Source of the DNA: Amanita rubescens | Taxonomy: Eukaryota; Basidiomycota; Agaricomycetes; Agaricales; Amanitaceae | Length of the DNA stretch: 64,000 nt | Assembly: GCA_015039365.1 (NCBI GenBank) | Contig: WION01000047.1 | Coordinates: forward strand, 1 to 64,000 | Direction of reading: 5' to 3' | Shown: piece by piece, positions 21,346 to 34,700 of the stretch | Layout: each line of letters begins with the position of its first letter | Numbering within the stretch: the stretch's first letter is position 1 | The notes under the pieces: generated by a model | The model's database searches: none | The model's input: only the letters and a program-made list of their open reading frames with translations | Told to the model about the DNA's origin: nothing | Made by a program: the position numbers and the translations under genes

Positions 21346-24300
21346 TCAATACTCATCAGCGCATCGACAGTCACAATCTGCCACCGCACACGTCTCATGA
21401 TTTCGTTTCCCATCCTCGGTCCAGAACCACTCTGTCATGTGTATAGCATGTCCACCGTGCCGGCATGCCTGGCAAACGACAATCGCATCATCGGCTTTAT
21501 CGTCGTCAGTAAACATAGACAAAACCTCTTATACAGGTAAACACTACCTCGTGGACCAGTTGCCATCTTCAGCATAGTTACCCCCATCGTAGACAACGCC
21601 AAGCGTTGCCAGACATATCGAGCAGCGGGGGAGTTGTCTATTGCAGTATGGGCAGAGTGTTGGCTGCGATATCACCGTTAGTTGTTGACCTAACTGTGAT
21701 TCTAGGATGAATGATCTTACTTTCCCATGTGACGCCTGCCACGGGCTCGACGTAGCGTTCGGTCCATTCACATTCTTTCCACAATATCGACACCTAATCA
21801 GAATCTGGACAGGAACCCATTCACCCGCTCCAGGTTCCCCACTACCCCCACCATGTCCCATGACGATTTCCTCATTCTGTAACGCGTTATTCATCACCTG
21901 TCCTCTTTCGATATCAAAGTACGCGCGGCAGTGGAACAGGCTGAATTGGTCCAACATATCTCTGTACGCTTCTACCCATTTTTCGGGACGGAGATCGAGA
22001 ATCTGGGAGGCGGCGTATCCGAGATATCCATGTCTTTCAAGGAAAGAGGCCACCATCGGCGATTGTTGTTGAGCATAGTAAGATGGCCAAGTGAGCGCAC
22101 TGAGCATAGCTGCACTCTGCACATCGCCCGTCTTGTCCACATAGGCTTGGATGATATCCATCCCTGCTCGACATCGTAGACCTGTCAGCATGAGCGACTC
22201 TATGCTGCCCGTGGTGATTGCTTGCTCGACCGATCGCTTCAGATAACTAGATAGAGCATGATCGTCCAAGAACTGGAACGCAATGGCTAGTCGCTCCCGG
22301 AAAGGAAGAGATTCTTCCTCCAGTATATCTGACCAGTCGCCAGAAGTTAAATGGGTTAAAAGGGCTCGGAAATAGGGATCGTCGAGACGGAGAGCTAGAC
22401 GTTTGCAATGTCGCCTCAATTCAGCATTCTTGGCGCTTAGAGAAGATGTTGAAGTGGCGATGCTGGGGAGAACAGCGGTAAGTGTTGCCGACATCATCCT
22501 ATGCGCTTCGTCTGCACAGTTGTGAGCCAAAAAACACATTTTGCAGAGCTAAATGGACATACCGTTACTCCGCATGAGACATTCGATAGCTTTCTCGTAT
22601 TCCTTCATAAACACCAACCAACACGCCGCTCTGGGAAAACTGCCTTCTCTCTCCCACCGTCGAATGGCGGTCAAGAGTTCATCGCCATTAACGCTCCATC
22701 CACACAAGAGCAAAGCAACCTGCCGCTGCAATGCTTTCTGCGTAGCAACGCCCGGCTTCCAATCTGCTATATCCACACCGCCCCTGTTTGAGAGCACGAG
22801 CAACTCTCCCAACGCCGCTTGATACGCCTGATAGGCACTCTGCGCTCCGATGTGGACTCCAGCGGCAGCAGTGGAATCAGGACCGCTGATCGCACCATCC
22901 ATATGAACGATTGGACTGCCCTCACCGCTACTGGCGTCGCTCTGAAGACCCGACTCGCTCGGGCTGCCGTTCGGGTCCATGCCCAAGACCGTCGCTCCGC
23001 CGCCGGCACTTGAAGCAGCAGCAGCGGCCCCATCGGCAGGTGACCTACTCCTCCTGACATTTGGCATTTGTGATGGCTGAACTTCCTCTGCTGGGTGATG
23101 TTCCACGGGAACGTCCAATAAGAGCGATCTGCTCCCTCCATGGCTGCTATGCCCATATTCATACACATGTATTGGTGGGTACCGATTGTATTCATATATC
23201 GAACCCGGTGGTTCTCTTGCCACCGGCGAATAGTCTGAAGAGCCCGAACCTTCCTGCTGGTGATGAGTTTGTTGAGTTTGTTGCTGCTGATGGCGTTGCA
23301 GCTGTTGTTGATATTGCAACTGCGGAGTAGCAAGCGTCGGGGTCTGTATCAAAGATGAGTGCACGGGGGTAGGCGTTGACGTTGGCGTGTGCTGGTGTGT
23401 AGTCATTCCTGGATGGTATGGTCCATGGATCGATCCTTGTCCTTGTCCCGAAAGATGTTGAGAGTACAAGTGCCTCGCGGCCATCGCTGCTACACGGGTT
23501 TGGGAATAGACGGAGGCATACATCGTTAAAGGTGTATTTGGGCTGGGAGGGAAACCTTCCCAGATTGCGGAGAGACCTTGATAGGAGAAATCGTATCCGT
23601 TAACGCGAGGTACTGGTTTCCTGAACAGATCTTGGGAATCTGAAGCCAAGGTCAGCATATAGGCGAGCTACATGGAATGAGGGCGTACGGCGTATCCATA
23701 ACCACAGCTCGGAGAGCACTTCAGACGACTCGTGTTCTATTTCCCTTACTATATCGGCGTTTTGCTTTGGCTGCGAAGTGTCCATGTGATCAGCGTGTCC
23801 GATAACCCTCACAAACACTTACATTCCCAATTCCATATCCCATGAGAGCTCGTTTCTTCATGACGATACTCACATCTTCTTCCACAACTCTCGCGGCAAT
23901 CTCTTCCTTCTTCTTCGCCTCGGCTTTCCTCACCTCCTGAGCTTTTTTGTGTGCCGCCACAGGTATAGCACCCAAATCCTTTGAAGGAACGTAAGATGAC
24001 GAGACATTCCTCGAAAATGGTGGCCTAGTTGTTGGCTGAGTAACTCCGTCCTCGGCTCTTCCTCTTCTGGTGGTGCTGGCTGCCCTCTTATCGGCTTCTT
24101 TATCCTTTGAATCATCTCCTGCTTCGCTTTCTTGAGATGGACTAACCACTTTGAAGCCGTCTCCACCGCTGATTGCCAAGTCACCGCGAGGACTCCATAC
24201 TGTCTGTTTTGGCGCATCATGGATCTTATACAGCTCCAAGTCGCCTTCCTTGTTTACCACCATGATCTTGGTCGCTATATCATGTGGCACGTTCGGAGAA

Positions 24301-26115
24301 GATGGGACTAGTGCGAATGATGACAAGATTTTAGGGAAGGATTTTGCTATAAACAAAAGTAATCAGTGTGAGTTTGAAAGTGTAGGGAGCAAAGAACGTA
24401 CTTCGTCTTGTATCAGAGAGTACCAGAGTCGCAGGCGAGTTGTAAGAACTTGCATAGGATTCCCCATTACCTCCAAAAGGTGAATAGACGGTAGGGCCTG
24501 TCGGTAAATGCCCGGTTGAGCCGTTATCACCCCTAGGCCAAGATAGGGTGGCAGCCCACGACCTCCTAATGGTACTTCCTCGTCCACTATTGCCTGCTGC
24601 TACCCGCCAACATCGGAGCAGCAGTACTCACTGCCGAGTCAACCACATATGGTCTCGCACTAAGGACATCCCACACCCTGACGAACCTCGCGTCCTTTTC
24701 AAGGGTCGCGATCGTTCCACGACGTGAGGATGCCCACTCCGCTTGGATATATATGCCCAATCCGGCACCTAACCCAGGGCCAGAACCACTACCGCTTCTC
24801 TTAACATCCCCATACGCGTGATGGTGGTGGTGATGATGCATGTGAGATCCATAAGCGCCACACAAAGCACATTCCCCTGGGCCACCAAACGAATCATAAG
24901 CACCAAGCACGTAACCGCCATCTGCTAGGGCATCTCGTTCTCCAAACGTCAACACAGGTTCTTTCAACTTCCTCGCATCCCAAATCATCACGATGCCTTC
25001 GTCCCCATTCCAACAAGCTATCCTGTGCGGACTCCAACGGATCTGGAGCGAATTCCTTGCACTTTGACCTGGACATTGGCAATCTCAGTACCGGTCGGGC
25101 GGACTGGCGTAGATTGCGACTGCGATGCCAGGGGAGATGGATTGTATACGTTTGGGGACGTCGTCGCCGTTGTCGTACCGCCTAAAATGGAGGATGAGGC
25201 GGTCCGGTAATAGGAAACTGGAGTCCCATTCGCGTTTGTTACGTTCCCATTGCCATACCCGCTCCCACTCGTGGCCGTACTCCAACTTTCTCGCCGCCCG
25301 CTGCTCCCGGAAGTCGTGCTGGACGTCGCGTACGGCGAGGAAGGGACGGTCCCATTCACACCTGGTGGTGTGTTCTGAGGCGTTTCGGAACCAGAAATTG
25401 GAGCCCTTAAATCGAAAAATCGGAAATGCCTGTTTGAGATTCCTGCTAGTAACAGATGGGTTGTGCCTGGGATGAATGCCAGAGCAGAAACGACTTCTCC
25501 CGCAGCGTGTTGTTGGAGGATGCGAGTGTCGGCGCGGGAGTAGTGTTGGGGTTCGATAGAGCGGGGAATGGGACCTCCGGGCGGCGAAGGTTGAGCTTGG
25601 GGCCACGTATCTCCCGGAATTTGGAGGAAGGGCCTTGCGGTGGTCAAATCCCAAATGACCAAACTAGGATCTCCACGGACTTTGTCGAGACCGACAGCGA
25701 GATAGTTTGGGTCGGCGGTTGAGAAAGCGAGAGCGTTGCATGCTCTGGAGTTGCGTACTGTGAGTGGGACGGATGGACCTGTAGATAAGACGGAGGCAGG
25801 ACCGCGACCGTGAGCTGAAGCTTTGAGTCGAATAAGATCGACGCGTCCTGTTGTTGAACCAACTGCGATCAGGTCGTCCAACTGAAAATCCGGAGACCAC
25901 GCAAAACACTTGTTTATTTGATATTTAGTTAGTTAATTATCGTAGAGAGAATAATATCAGCGCACCCTCATATGATGGAGGTCATTTCTGCTCGCAAGTT
26001 GTCTAATCTCTGGATACTCTCTCGCAAGTCCGTATAGCGTAATTTGCGTACCTCCCCCGACAACGAACTCATCGTCTCGTCGCGGGTGCCAGACAAGCCG
26101 CTTGTCAGGTATCAT
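21346..26115 (-). CDS. SEA4: SEA4/MIOS subunit of the SEA (GATOR) complex
   Basis: Exons: 25966..26115, about 25105..25908, about 24600..25042, 24402..about 24590, 23823..24346, 23689..23770, 22563..23639, 21721..22511, 21582..21663, 21346..21494. The N-terminus KRLVWHPRRDDEFVVGGG opens a WD40 propeller (VIWDL, RFFDLR, VMIWDAR, RVWDV). The middle has the MIOS mark MKKRALMGYGIG and an alpha-solenoid. The C-terminus holds the zinc modules CRYCGKNV, CPYC..CSIC, CQACRHGGH and CDCRC. The SEA/GATOR2 complex acts at the vacuole and signals amino-acid status to TORC1. A Gln/Ser/His-rich insert near 22900-23500 is typical for the clade. Two joins are uncertain: near 25043-25104, where a 62-nt intron is my best guess, and near 24590-24660, where frames change without an obvious intron. 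Confidence 0.88.
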
Positions 26116-26142
26116 CGTGACCCCCTGTGACAGTGACCACCC

Positions 26143-28101
26143 ATGGCTCGCAGAGCACCCACAGTCGATGATCTCAGAGTACGTCGTACGACCTCCATTT
26201 CACCCCGATTCTAATTCTTTTTATTAGGTAAAGCTCTGTTACATATGTAGAGAGGAGGAACGATACGATGACACGACAATCAATCCCCCGAGAGCATGGA
26301 CACATCCCTGCAAATGTACACTAGTCGCCCACGAGAAATGCCTTTTAAAATGGATACAAACTTCCCAAGGCACTTTAGTTAGAGCCGCAAACGCCCTCAG
26401 ATGCCCGCAGTGCGGTGCCGAGTACCAACTCGAAAGCAAATATCCTGTTCTCCTTAAATTTATGTCTGCCGGAAATAGAACACTGCAGCAGCTGGGCAGA
26501 CTCTTCACCCTGTTTGGCGTGGCCTCATTCATCTGTGTAGTTGGCTCAGGTACGCGGTCTCGCCATTCGTTCTCTGGATCGTACCCACATTCCCCACAGG
26601 TATATACGTCATATTCACTACGTATGGAGCATGGGCATTGCGAAAGTTTATCGGTACAGAGTGCGCAGCTCGCATCACTTCAGAATCGAATTAATTACTA
26701 ACCATATCCCAGAATGTTCGACATTCTCCTGACAGACGACCCCGCCAATTGGCCTTGGTCAGCCTTCTTAAACCTTCCTAGTATCCCTATATCCCTCGTC
26801 TTCTCCCGCGCGCAACATGCTGCATCCATTCCACTCATAATACCCTTGCTCCTCATATGGCCCCCCGCCTATCCAGTCGGTCTTCGTCGACAGCTCCTAC
26901 GAGAGTACTGGACCGATCCAAAAAACGCACGCCAACTTGCCCTTATAGCACTACCATCGAAACAAGTATGGCCACCATCACCTCTCGTATTCGGCGTGAT
27001 CCTCGTGCCACTCGTAAGAGCCGCATACCGTATGCTATATTCACGGTTGGCGTTGTGGGTGCTGGGCGCCAAAGCGTACTCTCTTTTACCGGGAGGTCGC
27101 AGACGACCTAACGGTGCCCAGATCCAAGGCGGACAGGTCGACAACAATGTTAATGTCGCCATTGACGATGATAACGACGGTCATGACGTCCATCCTGCGG
27201 AGGATGATGGGGTGGCGGTGGAAAATGCCGGTCAACAGCAACAGCAAGTACAACACCGTTTCTTTAATAGAGTATTATGGCGGTGGAATGGACTCGCTGT
27301 GGGAATTCGCGGTGTCAGGGTGGTACGGGATCAAGGAGGCAACAACCAGAACGAGGGAGCGGGAAATGGTCAACCCGAGGCTGACAACGACGCCAATGCC
27401 CCCAACAACGCCATTGAAGGGGTTAGGAACGATCTCAACCAAAACATCGTTCTGGACCCTGAAGCAAACGCAAACGAGGACAGAGCAGCGGCTGTCGTAG
27501 AAGCGGCCGAGCAACAAATCGAAGTCAACACGACCTCTCTCGGGCGACAAATCGGAGGAGCGTTACTTATACCCGCCATCTCCAGTTGGATGGGGTCCTT
27601 GCTCCTCCGGTTATCGCGGCGCTCTGATTTGCTGCGTAGGCTTTTGGGGATCAAGCCTTGGGCGTTTTACAGTGGCAGGTGGTATAAGGATGGGGTCGAG
27701 AGTTTTCCGGGAGGATTATTGCTGTTCCCCCCTCCTCCATATGGCCCGTGGTCGTACGGTAGTTGGGATGGATTGAGCACTTGGCAAAAGTATACGCTGA
27801 CGATCAAGTTGGCTGTAAACGCCACCTGGGGTGGGACGAGGACGTGGGCCGAGTCGGATCCCGTTTGGTGGAGGAACTCGATTGGGTTGGGGCTCTTCGT
27901 CGTGGTACGTCGTTCAGCACATCTTTTTTTTTTCTTCCGGTTCGTGACATTGAACAACTTGGACAGGCCAAGGACTGTTTGCAATTGCTTCATCTTTGGT
28001 TGACGAAACGCGAGTTGGAGACGCGTCGCGTGAGGAACAGAGATTTCTCGGGGGTGGATGTGAATGAGCTGGATTTGATTCCGACTTGGGGACGTGATTA
28101 G
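26143..28101 (+). CDS. RING-CH (MARCH-type) membrane E3 ubiquitin ligase
   Basis: Five exons: 26143..26178, 26228..26549, 26600..26660, 26713..27904 and 27967..28101 (581 aa). The RING-CH (RINGv, C4HC3) domain lies at about residues 15-80: CYICREEE, HPCKC, AHEKCLLKW, CPQCG. Hydrophobic spans follow: LFTLFGVASFICVVGSG plus YVIFTTYGAWAL, IPLIIPLLLIWPP, PLVFGVILVPLV, and further C-terminal segments. The architecture is that of membrane ligases that ubiquitinate other membrane proteins. An acidic Asn/Gln-rich loop separates membrane parts. Its start codon is only 27 bp from that of SEA4 on the other strand, so transcription of the two genes must overlap or share control. Confidence 0.88.
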
Positions 28102-28861
28102 AGATGGGTTTCATTAGTGCAATGATGCATCATGTACGAGGTATTGATCCACAATTATATTTATTTGTGCAATTGACCCGGTGCCAACTTTACGGAGGAA
28201 TTGGTTGAAAGAAGGCTTTGTCTCGTCTGGTGAATTCATGCGAGATTTGATGCCGTAGCGCTAATAATTCCCATTTTAGGCTTACTTTGCGCCGATGGAT
28301 AATCGATAATTGATCGCTTACGCTCAATCTGCACATGCACACAGCTAGCGACCCCAGAGCCACGCCGCAGCGTAATCTAACTCACGCCCAAATCGCTTTC
28401 TGATCTACGCTATGGCGCGATTGCGAAGGAACCCTGCTCAAGCTATGTATTGCGATTGGAAAGGTTTACCTGTACACTTCCTTTCTGTAATGGCGCTATA
28501 GATATATCTATTGCTGAACGTGCTTTCTTCGCACGACCCAATGCAAGGTTCTATCCGACGGAATGCATCGCAATGGACAATTCTACGTGACGCTAATGGA
28601 CAACTAACAGTATGTTGACGAGAGCATCCGGCCATTATGTAGCTTGACAGTTCTATCACTAGGCTCTTTAATAGTCAAGGCCTGTAGAACCGCAACCCTA
28701 GACTGTTTCTGCGGGGGAAATGCCTTCCAAACTGACACGAATGACTACTCATACGACAGCCGCAAAACAATGGACATATGTATTTCACTGGACAATACAC
28801 AATTTGTCACTAACATTCTCGGAATCTTTTCCGAGAACGTGCCCGTCTTTCACCCTCTTCT
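28102..28861. other. Intergenic, no supported gene
   Basis: The 3' flanks of the RING-CH and protease-inhibitor genes. A few short open frames without family resemblance. Confidence 0.5.
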
Positions 28862-29442
28862 TTAAGCGTGGTGGATGTTCCAAAACGTTTCACGCTCCTT
28901 GGTCTCCCTTCCGGGTTTGAGGGGGATCTAAATGATAGACATGAGTCCACATTTTTTGGTTCCTCCAGATGATGCTTACCGTGTTGGTAGCCGAAGTCTG
29001 GGTCCAGTACAAGTCGTGACCATCAGCCGGAGTGATCCTATGTCACGTCAAGCTACAGAGTACTCCAAAGGTCCATTGCAACTTACGTATACTGGTGCTG
29101 AATAGTTCTGGTAATTTTCCACGGGAACGGGTGCCCGCCCCATACGAGGTGATTGTTCTTTACGGCTTGAGAACATGTAAACTCGGACCAAAAAGTGGAC
29201 CTACGTGTGCGGTAACAAAAAGCCCGGCTTCGCCTCTGATGGGGGAAATGACGACGGGCTCTTCAAGAGGATGCTCGATAACGACGTTCTTTGATAAAAT
29301 CGTCTGAGCGCGCAAGCAGAGTATAAACACGATAACCTACACCGATGGGGTGTTTAAAAGTGGTGATCGTATCACCAGTTATGTCTTTCCCGGTATGGAG
29401 ATATTGCTCGGTCTGAACGCTTTGGATGATGTAGTGAGGCAT
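28862..29442 (-). CDS. I66-like (cospin/mushroom-type) protease inhibitor
   Basis: Five small exons: 29341..29442, 29205..29288, 29087..29157, 28980..29037 and 28862..28927 (126 aa). Introns are 47-52 nt and all phases agree. The protein starts MPHYIIQSVQTEQYLH and has the beta-trefoil rhythm of mushroom serine-protease inhibitors of MEROPS family I66: VVISPIRGEAGLFVT, WGGHPFPWKI, HQYTITPADGHDLYW, then an NTIPLKPG..FWNI end. There is no signal peptide, as usual for these cytoplasmic inhibitors, which are thought to deter fungivores or regulate endogenous proteases. A TATA box lies 70 bp upstream. The family call rests on recalled sequence pattern, so a different small trefoil family is possible. 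Confidence 0.65.
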
Positions 29443-29511
29443 TGTCAGAGAAGTAAGCTCTTGAGTTCAAGTTCTGGGGGTTTACAGAGAAGTGAGCCTT
29501 CCTTTATACCT

Positions 29512-29518
29512 TTGGAGG
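29512..29518 (-). promoter_or_regulatory. TATA box of the protease-inhibitor gene
   Basis: TATAAAG on the minus strand, 70 bp before the start codon, a normal spacing for strongly expressed fungal genes. Confidence 0.5.
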
Positions 29519-31455
29519 TTGCGCGAATAAAGTTTCATTGGGGTTCCCTTTGATCATTCCCAGCCGAAGCAGAGTCTCCTGACAGGTTGCACGACACTTT
29601 TGACAGTATTATAAAAATATCATGGCTTCTAGCCTTCTACACTTCCGTAGAGAAGAAATCTGTTGCAATTGGTATGTCAAGCGGACGAGTAAGGTATGAA
29701 GAATCGCACGCTCAAACGTAAGTTGGAGCTCTCTCGTAAATTAAGAGCCGAGCAGTGCACTTGACAGGTTGAATGTAAATTGCAAATTGGCAAGTCCAAC
29801 GGACACGTACGGCATGAAGAAACCCACGCTCAATCTCTCCAGTAAATAGTAATGACCCTCAACCAGACTTTACAACGACTGATTGATCTCTCGAATATAC
29901 CATAACCGGTACTACCCCTGCACTATGCTTCGGGTCTTGCTCAGTTTGTCGGTACGAATCATCTTGCGAGGTTATGTGCTAATGCGCACGTTTGATTCGG
30001 AAAAAAAGCCTCTATTCCTAAGATGGCCATCAAATGACGTGGATATGGCGCAAAACCACACCAGAGCAGTTCCATTGATATGTAGTTTTTCGGACACGAT
30101 GGATAATCAAGCGTATGGCGTGCTAGTGACGAATTAGTGAAAGAGGATTGGACGACTCGTTTGGCTGTACAGGGAATGGACTGAATCAATACCACTACTC
30201 CAACCACGTTGCGCGTGACGCGACCCCTTTCTAGCCACCCGTCCAATCCCCTTTGACTCTCGCTCTAAACGAGCGGCAGGGGAATCTTGCTGAGGTTTTA
30301 GATATATGTGGATGCTCATTTCCCTGCCTCTTTCTATTGTTCTTGGATCTTGACCCTCAAAGCTCGGTGGATCTCGGAAATAGATTATAGTACACGTCCG
30401 CGTGAAATGCGCCTTTTTGGGACTAAGTGTCCTCGTCTTCTGACGCGGAACTAGAGAATGTGGAACATGTCCAATTCCGTTCAAACCCCGTCTTCGCGGG
30501 GAGGGCGGGCATGATCCTGAACCTGAGAAAGATGACTGAACAGCGAAGACAGTTTGCTGGGTGTTACCGCGAGCCATCAGTTCGTATTTGGTAGGTTCAT
30601 GTCGTTAGCAGATATGTCGAGTGAGCCTTCCGCATTTCCGACTCGTGAAACCCCGCTGTCTAGAAGTGGATTTGGAGGAATTTGTTGTTGCAAAACAGCG
30701 CCAAGTGCTAGTTGAACGAGCAAATGAACTTTCCAACCTTTTTTTGGCTCTCGTAACCAACGTGGGCTGAAAACCTTTCTATCGCAGCAGGTTGCACTCG
30801 CCGGCTTGCAGATGGGAGTTGCCAGTGGTCCATTGCTTACTTCAAAGGCTCAGGTTCATCGTCTTCATCGTCACATTCTTGGCTAGTTATGGGTATATAG
30901 AATCTCTTCGTCCCTTAAAATCATTCTCGCTTAAGCAATAGATGGCGAGGACAGCGGACGGCATACCGTGTTCGGTTGCCCCAAATGAGCGAGTTCATAC
31001 CGAAACTTGGCGATGGTAACGTTAGCGAAGTCTCGTTAGAGCGGAAAATAATTGAAATTACGCATCGTGGTCCATCGCGTTTATGGCCCAGGGATGACTT
31101 TCGAGCGCTGAGCTTACGGTGCCTTGGCCAAAGATTTGCATGCTTGGCTGCTGAGATTCAGGTGGGTATAATTCTACTGTAAGTGCACGTCTTACCGGAC
31201 GGTTGTTTCCACGAGGACGGCAATTGAGAGGCGATAACTGGGCTCGTGTCTGGTTTCTTCCTTTTCACAGGCCCGATACGTTTTGACATGCCATGAGTTG
31301 TTGGCTTCTGTAGAGGCCGTAATCGCAATAATAACTCTGCTGGGTTAATGCCCGTCATAACAAAATGAATTCAAAGGGAGATGAAGGAGTCATGAGTCCG
31401 TTCGAGGCAAGTGAGTACAAAGAGTAAAAAACATATGCTACGGAAACGGCTTTCT
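29519..31455. other. Long intergenic stretch with a degenerate tandem repeat
   Basis: No gene supported. Two related segments, about 29661-29714 and 29777-29832 (both contain tatgaagaa or catgaagaa followed by cacgctcaa), are spaced about 116 bp apart. Open frames at 29883-30137 and 30134-30577 lack any family signal. Confidence 0.45.
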
Positions 31456-31530
31456 AACTATAGGTGTAGCGCCGTGGCAGGCAGAAAAAAAGAGAATTAA
31501 TTAATTACTTACTGTACGAGAGATAGGGAG
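31456..31530. repeat. Dispersed repeat, probable empty MITE site
   Basis: The left part (aactataggtgtagcgccg, then aggcagaaaaaaa and gaattaatta) matches 14501-14545. The right part (ctgtacgagag) matches 14781-14791. Here the two halves are contiguous, whereas at 14.5 kb they flank the 243-bp inverted-repeat element. Confidence 0.65.
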
Positions 31531-31706
31531 ACAGCCACGGAAACTTCCATTGCCACAGCTGGGGTCCGCGCGTCAAGCGAATACGCCCGATAGATGCCAA
31601 TCACGACAACACCCTCATCCACGCCTCACCTTTTGACCAACTCCCGACGTTGAAAGGATACCTTAATATAGTCACACTTGATATCACTTTCGCTCGCACC
31701 ACCATC

Positions 31707-34700
31707 ATGTTGCCATCATCGTCGACAACTGCTTGCAAGCGCCCTCTAGATATTGGTGGGGTTGATGAGAGAGAGAGGAAGAAAGTCAAGAACAAGAGTG
31801 ATGTCAGCTCAGGTGATATAATGGCACAGCTGCCCCACGAATCTAGAAGCGGCCACGGTTCTTTGCCTTCAGGGCTTCAGCGAACCCAAATGCCTGATAA
31901 TCAGATGTCTGTCTCAGCACCCATACAATTCATAAACTGCGAGTTTAATGACGTCGCAGGAGACTACACTCAGTACACAAACCACCAACCTCCTGACGGT
32001 AAGTAGAGAGTTTTTCACGCTCCGGCTTCTTACCCACGTCTCGATGCCGAACAGTCCTAAAAGATCTTTGCGACAACGAGGATCTCGCAGAGTTTGGAAG
32101 AGTGAAGGATAACACAATCGCGTATCCGGAGGCTGGACAGTGGATTCTCCAACGCCAAGAGTATAAAATATGGAAGCAGGGTTCATCAGCATCGCGATTG
32201 CTTTGGTTAAAGGGAACACGTGGGTGTCAAGTCCTTGTATATTCCATAATTGCTTAATCGCCAATGAACAGTCGGTGCAGGAAAAACGGTCCTCAGGTAC
32301 GGCGTAACTACTTGTCTCATCATTGTCATACGATCCATTCTTCATACAGCTCCGTTGTAATCGAGAATGTTAAGGGAGTACCGGGGTGTCGATATATCTA
32401 TGGTTTCTGTGACCAGTTACACGGCAAAAAACGCGCTCCGATAAATCTCCTTCGCAGTCTGCTCGGCCAGCTCTTGAAAAGGATTTCTGGAGACCCAGAG
32501 GCCGTAAGCAAACTGAACAGTCAGTGTGAGATGAAGTCCCTCTTCCGGCTCGGTGACCTTACGAGCTTTATCATGGAGTTATCACGGACGGCTGAGAAGA
32601 CTTTTGTGGTAATCGATGGGTTAGATAAATGCGATTCCCTCGACAAATTGCTGCCCTGTCTCGTGGAACTGGCAAAGGAGCTACACGTCTTCGTCAGCAG
32701 TCGGGATCATCCTGACATTCGACATCATTTCAAAGATCAGGTCCATTACATGATCAGCGCAGATGATATCAGGCACGATGTGCAGCAATTTGTAAAGATA
32801 GAGGTCAACAAGATCAACAGAATCAGACCAGATGTTGTCGATTTTATTGTCGACAGCTTGACATCGGGGGCTAAGGGAACGTAAGTAAGACTGCGGCTGT
32901 AATACCGCCTACTACAGCTTACATCTTGCAGTTTTTTTTGGCCGCTTTATCATATTGAAGAACTCAAAAAGAATTCACTTACAGCCGCTGAGATTGAAAG
33001 GTCACCGGAAGGGTTGCCACAGAGTTTCGAAAATATGGTTAAAAGGGAATTTAAAGCGATTCATAATCGTTTTCATCTCGTTCTCAAACTCGTCCTATGC
33101 GCGAAGAGGCCTCTTACCCTTCCCGAGTTGGCTGAAGGTGTTGCAACCAATGAGATGGAAGGCGTATGGAACGCGTCAAACGTAGTTGAAAATCCCATGC
33201 TGCTCGTTGACCGCTGCGCAAATCTCCTTATTTGTTTTCCTCACCCAGAGCAAGATATGTTGCAAATTGTTGCTCCATTCCACGAGTCTGTCAAAAGATC
33301 CCTGCTGGCGGGCCGTAATGAACCTAAGGGAAGCAAAACGTTTTATATGCCTGACGTGCATATTCAGCTCGCCAGGCTATGCCTGACTTATTTAAAGCTC
33401 AAAGCCATGAGAGAATTTCCATCTCTCTTATCTGACATTTCGAACCACCCGTTCGCAGAGTACGCTATTACGGGATGGCTTGATCATATTCGCGCATCTC
33501 GCACGGCTGAAATGGCAAAGGAATTTCAGGAATTCCTAGCTCCAGGATCGGCTACGTTCGAAATATGGAGACACCTATTCGTTGGGTGGTCAGGAACGTA
33601 TGCAGCCTCAAAAGTTTTAGACCACGTGGAATACCTTGATCCGGCCCATCTCGCCGTCTGGTTCAATCTTCCAAAGATCATACCGCAGTTTAGCAGTGAT
33701 CAACTGTGCACAGAAGACTATAGAGGACTAAGCACTCTCCACGTTGCGATGGAGATATCGAGTTCCATTGACGTTCAAGTTATCACCAGCCTACTCCCAG
33801 AGGTTGATGTCGGCCAAGTCACTAAAGATGGTAATACCGCCCTACATATCGCCATCTCTCACTTACAGTCGAATGGACAGGTAGTTGTCGACAAGCTCTG
33901 TGAAGCAGGAGCAAACGTGGACAAACCAGATAAAGAGGGACGAACACCTCTCCATCTAGCCATGTTGAATCCCGGTGCCGCGATGTCCTGCATCATCCCC
34001 CTGTTGAAGCAAAAGGCGGATTCCAATGCTCGAGATTTTTCTGGAAAAACGCCTCTTCATATCGCTGCCGTTGCACCCAGATATGTAACGAGCAGGCAAT
34101 CCGGCAAACATCAGGCACAAACTGTGGCCGAATATCAAGAAGGGATGAAAGCCTTGTTAGCGTATAGCGCCGACGTACAATCAATAGATAGAAATCGTAA
34201 TACTCCGCTTCATCTCGCTGCAAGCGTTATCAATCCGTTTGGGGTACAACTTCTGCTTATGTATGGAGCAATCGTGAACACTTTTAATCGTGCTGGGTTC
34301 ACACCACTCCACCTCGCGATCAACTACAACTCGCTAAACACACGCTGGAGCATATTTGAGACCCCAGTTTTAAGAGATCAAACCTTGACCGTAGAATACC
34401 TCCTTCGTCACACCGCTGATGTCAATAAACCCACCAAATCCAGCGTCGACTTCAAAGGGTCTCCATTACATCTAGCAGCACTGTCGTGTTGCAACGAGGC
34501 CATCTTCTCGGTTTTAATCAAGTATGGCGCTTTTGTTAATTCAACAGATGTAGAAGGTGCCACTCCGTTGCATCGTGCCGCTGCAATGGCGCCAATCAAG
34601 AACCCCAACGATCCCTGCAAGCAGTGGAGCGTATCGTGGATGGCTCTCAGACAAATAATTTACAAACTACTCGCTACTACAGCGGGCCAATGCGACGTGT

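Noticed and set aside
30134..30577. 147-aa minus-strand ORF
   Set aside because: No domain, no consistent splice sites and unlikely composition.
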